NCBI RefSeq assembly: GCF_010015585.1
Contig: NW_022985069.1
Location: forward strand, 1,858,260-1,922,259
Source of the DNA: Eremomyces bilateralis CBS 781.70
Taxonomy: Eukaryota; Ascomycota; Dothideomycetes; Eremomycetales; Eremomycetaceae
Direction: 5' to 3'
Length of the DNA stretch: 64,000 nucleotides
A model generated the notes under the pieces. It made no database searches and was not told the DNA's origin. It saw nothing but the letters and a program-made list of their open reading frames with translations. Below are positions 63,122 through 64,000 of this stretch, piece by piece. The translations under genes and the position numbers were made by a program. Numbering within the stretch: the first letter of the stretch is position 1; every line of letters starts with the position of its first letter.

Positions 63122-64000
63122 TCACTCAAAAGAAGCTGGCGTAAGGCCGCTGATGCGCTCTTGGATGAGATCGCTGAATGACGTCTCCCCTGGTCGATAG
63201 TTCGCAAGTAACCTTCGTGCTTCTTCCGTAATTTCCTGCCCGTCCATCTGCGGCGGAGGGGCTGGCTGGGGCTGTGCTCCTCCGATCGATCTTTGGTGTT
63301 GTAATGGTGTTGCACGTACCTGTTCGAAGGCAGACGGGAGTCGACGCGAAGAAGGGTCGTTTGGCCGGTCTCTTAGTCCAGGAGGAAGTCGTGCCATAGC
63401 TGGATCGCGTACTGTCGCGAAGGATCCGGGTAGTGGGAGTGTAGGTAACTTGTAAAACCAATAGGAGTCGATCATAGGAAGCTGGATTTGCGTATTTTGT
63501 GATAGACAACGTCGAATAGTATGGAAGTAAGGAAGTCCAAGAGAAGTCTGATATATGTGTGTGTATGGAGACTGGTTCGAGTAATCTCCTGAGTGCTCTT
63601 CATCTCTTTGTCGACGCTCTTCATCTCCCTGTCGACGCTCTTCATCTCCCTGTCGACGCTCTTCATCTCCCTGTCGACGCTCTTCATTTCTCTGTCGACG
63701 CTCTTCATTTCTCTGTCGCCGCTCTTCATCTCTCCGTCGACGTTCTTCAAGCCTGATTCGAATGATACTTCGATACATCTTCTTAAGCGCTTGCGGAGAA
63801 ACATGTTGGATCACTTCCGGAGAGAAAACGGCGCGATACTTCGGATTGACACGGATTGCAGAGTCCTCTATTGCGACAGTAGCCTCATGGTTTGTACGAC
63901 GGATTGAATGCGTTAATTGATCGATGGTATTCATTATATCGCCTCGTCGAAGCGTGATCCGTCGCTTAATAGTTGCATGAGAACTCTCGGCCCTCGATGT
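63122..64000 (-). CDS. Mutator-like (MULE) transposase, C-terminal part, cut by window edge
   Basis: The frame is open to base 64000, so the start and the DDE catalytic domain lie outside. From the edge it reads SRAESSHATIKRR, the conserved stretch that follows the catalytic domain in Mutator-like transposases, then VSPQALKKMYRSI at about 63780. Next is a run of ERRQRDE/ERRQGDE heptads, then THIYQTSLGLPYFHTIRRCL, which matches the SWIM zinc finger (C-x-C-n-C-x-H type) except that Tyr stands in both cysteine positions I can align. It ends in a Pro/Gln-rich tail with STOP at 63122. Probably a defective element. The ATG at 63934 is internal. Confidence 0.6.
   Translation of the reverse strand, partial: TSRAESSHATIKRRITLRRGDIMNTIDQLTHSIRRTNHEATVAIEDSAIRVNPKYRAVFSPEVIQHVSPQALKKMYRSIIRIRLEERRRRDEERRQRNEERRQRNEERRQGDEERRQGDEERRQGDEERRQRDEEHSGDYSNQSPYTHIYQTSLGLPYFHTIRRCLSQNTQIQLPMIDSYWFYKLPTLPLPGSFATVRDPAMARLPPGLRDRPNDPSSRRLPSAFEQVRATPLQHQRSIGGAQPQPAPPPQMDGQEITEEARRLLANYRPGETSFSDLIQERISGLTPASFE
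63596..63744. repeat. In-frame 21-base tandem repeat in the transposase
   Basis: Unit ctcttcatctccctgtcgacg with small variants, about seven copies. On the minus strand it encodes the heptad E-R-R-Q-R/G/N-D/N-E. Multiples of 21 bases keep the frame, so copy number can change without breaking it. Confidence 0.95.

Overview
This is a 64 kb piece of a filamentous ascomycete nuclear genome. Genes are dense and interrupted by short introns (about 43-115 nt, GT...AG, often with a CTRAC-like branch site). Several proteins have the form usual in Pezizomycotina: a long NAD-glycerol-3-phosphate dehydrogenase, lumazine synthase with a Ser-rich insert, SERCA-type Ca2+-ATPase, a GAF hybrid histidine kinase and a CYP52-like P450. 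The PUP3, PRE10 and SET1 sequences look closest to Eurotiomycetes as I remember them, but I could not run a search, so the order is a guess.

Layout, left to right. 1-352 (-): 5' end of PAPS reductase, cut by the window edge. 2261-7091 (+): glycogen debranching enzyme. 7457-8210 (+): ARL2-like GTPase. 8428-9824 (-): glycerol-3-phosphate dehydrogenase. 10367-11635 (-): CDK7-type kinase. 12118-12843 (+): mitoribosomal mS41. 13095-14900 (-): amino-acid permease. 15736-19783 (-): large RNase D/WRN-type exonuclease protein. 20326-20801 (+): TRM112. 21446-24703 (-): SERCA pump. 25466-28540 (-): hybrid histidine kinase. 31820-32988 (-): BIG1. 33608-34274 (-): mitoribosomal mL59. 34667-35439 (+): proteasome beta-3. 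35657-36469 (-): hypothetical protein. 38182-39285 (+): proteasome alpha-7. 39588-40352 (-): a decayed metallophosphoesterase. 43102-45419 (+): GFA1. 46134-46928 (+): lumazine synthase. 47768-51737 (+): SET1. 52322-53938 (+): CYP52-like P450 with a one-base frameshift. 54416-56039 (-): ammonium transporter. 60479-62440 (+): DHA1 drug-efflux transporter. 63122-64000 (-): 3' part of a Mutator-like transposase.

Most of the window is conserved housekeeping: sulfate assimilation, glycogen, glycerol, calcium, transcription and chromatin (CDK7, SET1), translation (mS41, mL59, TRM112), proteasome, cell wall (GFA1, BIG1) and riboflavin. I see no operon-like or biosynthetic-cluster logic. Two mitoribosomal and two proteasome genes lie in the same window but not side by side within each pair.

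The right end differs. From about 56 kb to 60.4 kb there is a gene-free, AT-rich stretch with a 32-bp tandem repeat and an LTR-like segment. At the edge lies a transposase whose SWIM zinc finger has lost two cysteines by apparent TpG-to-TpA changes, as expected from RIP. Decayed genes also lie at 39.6-40.4 kb and possibly 30.2-31.3 kb.

Exon boundaries were worked out by hand from splice signals and family alignments recalled from memory; each spliced reading frame was checked for phase. I found no tRNA, rRNA or CRISPR array. I did not find a convincing new multi-gene system.
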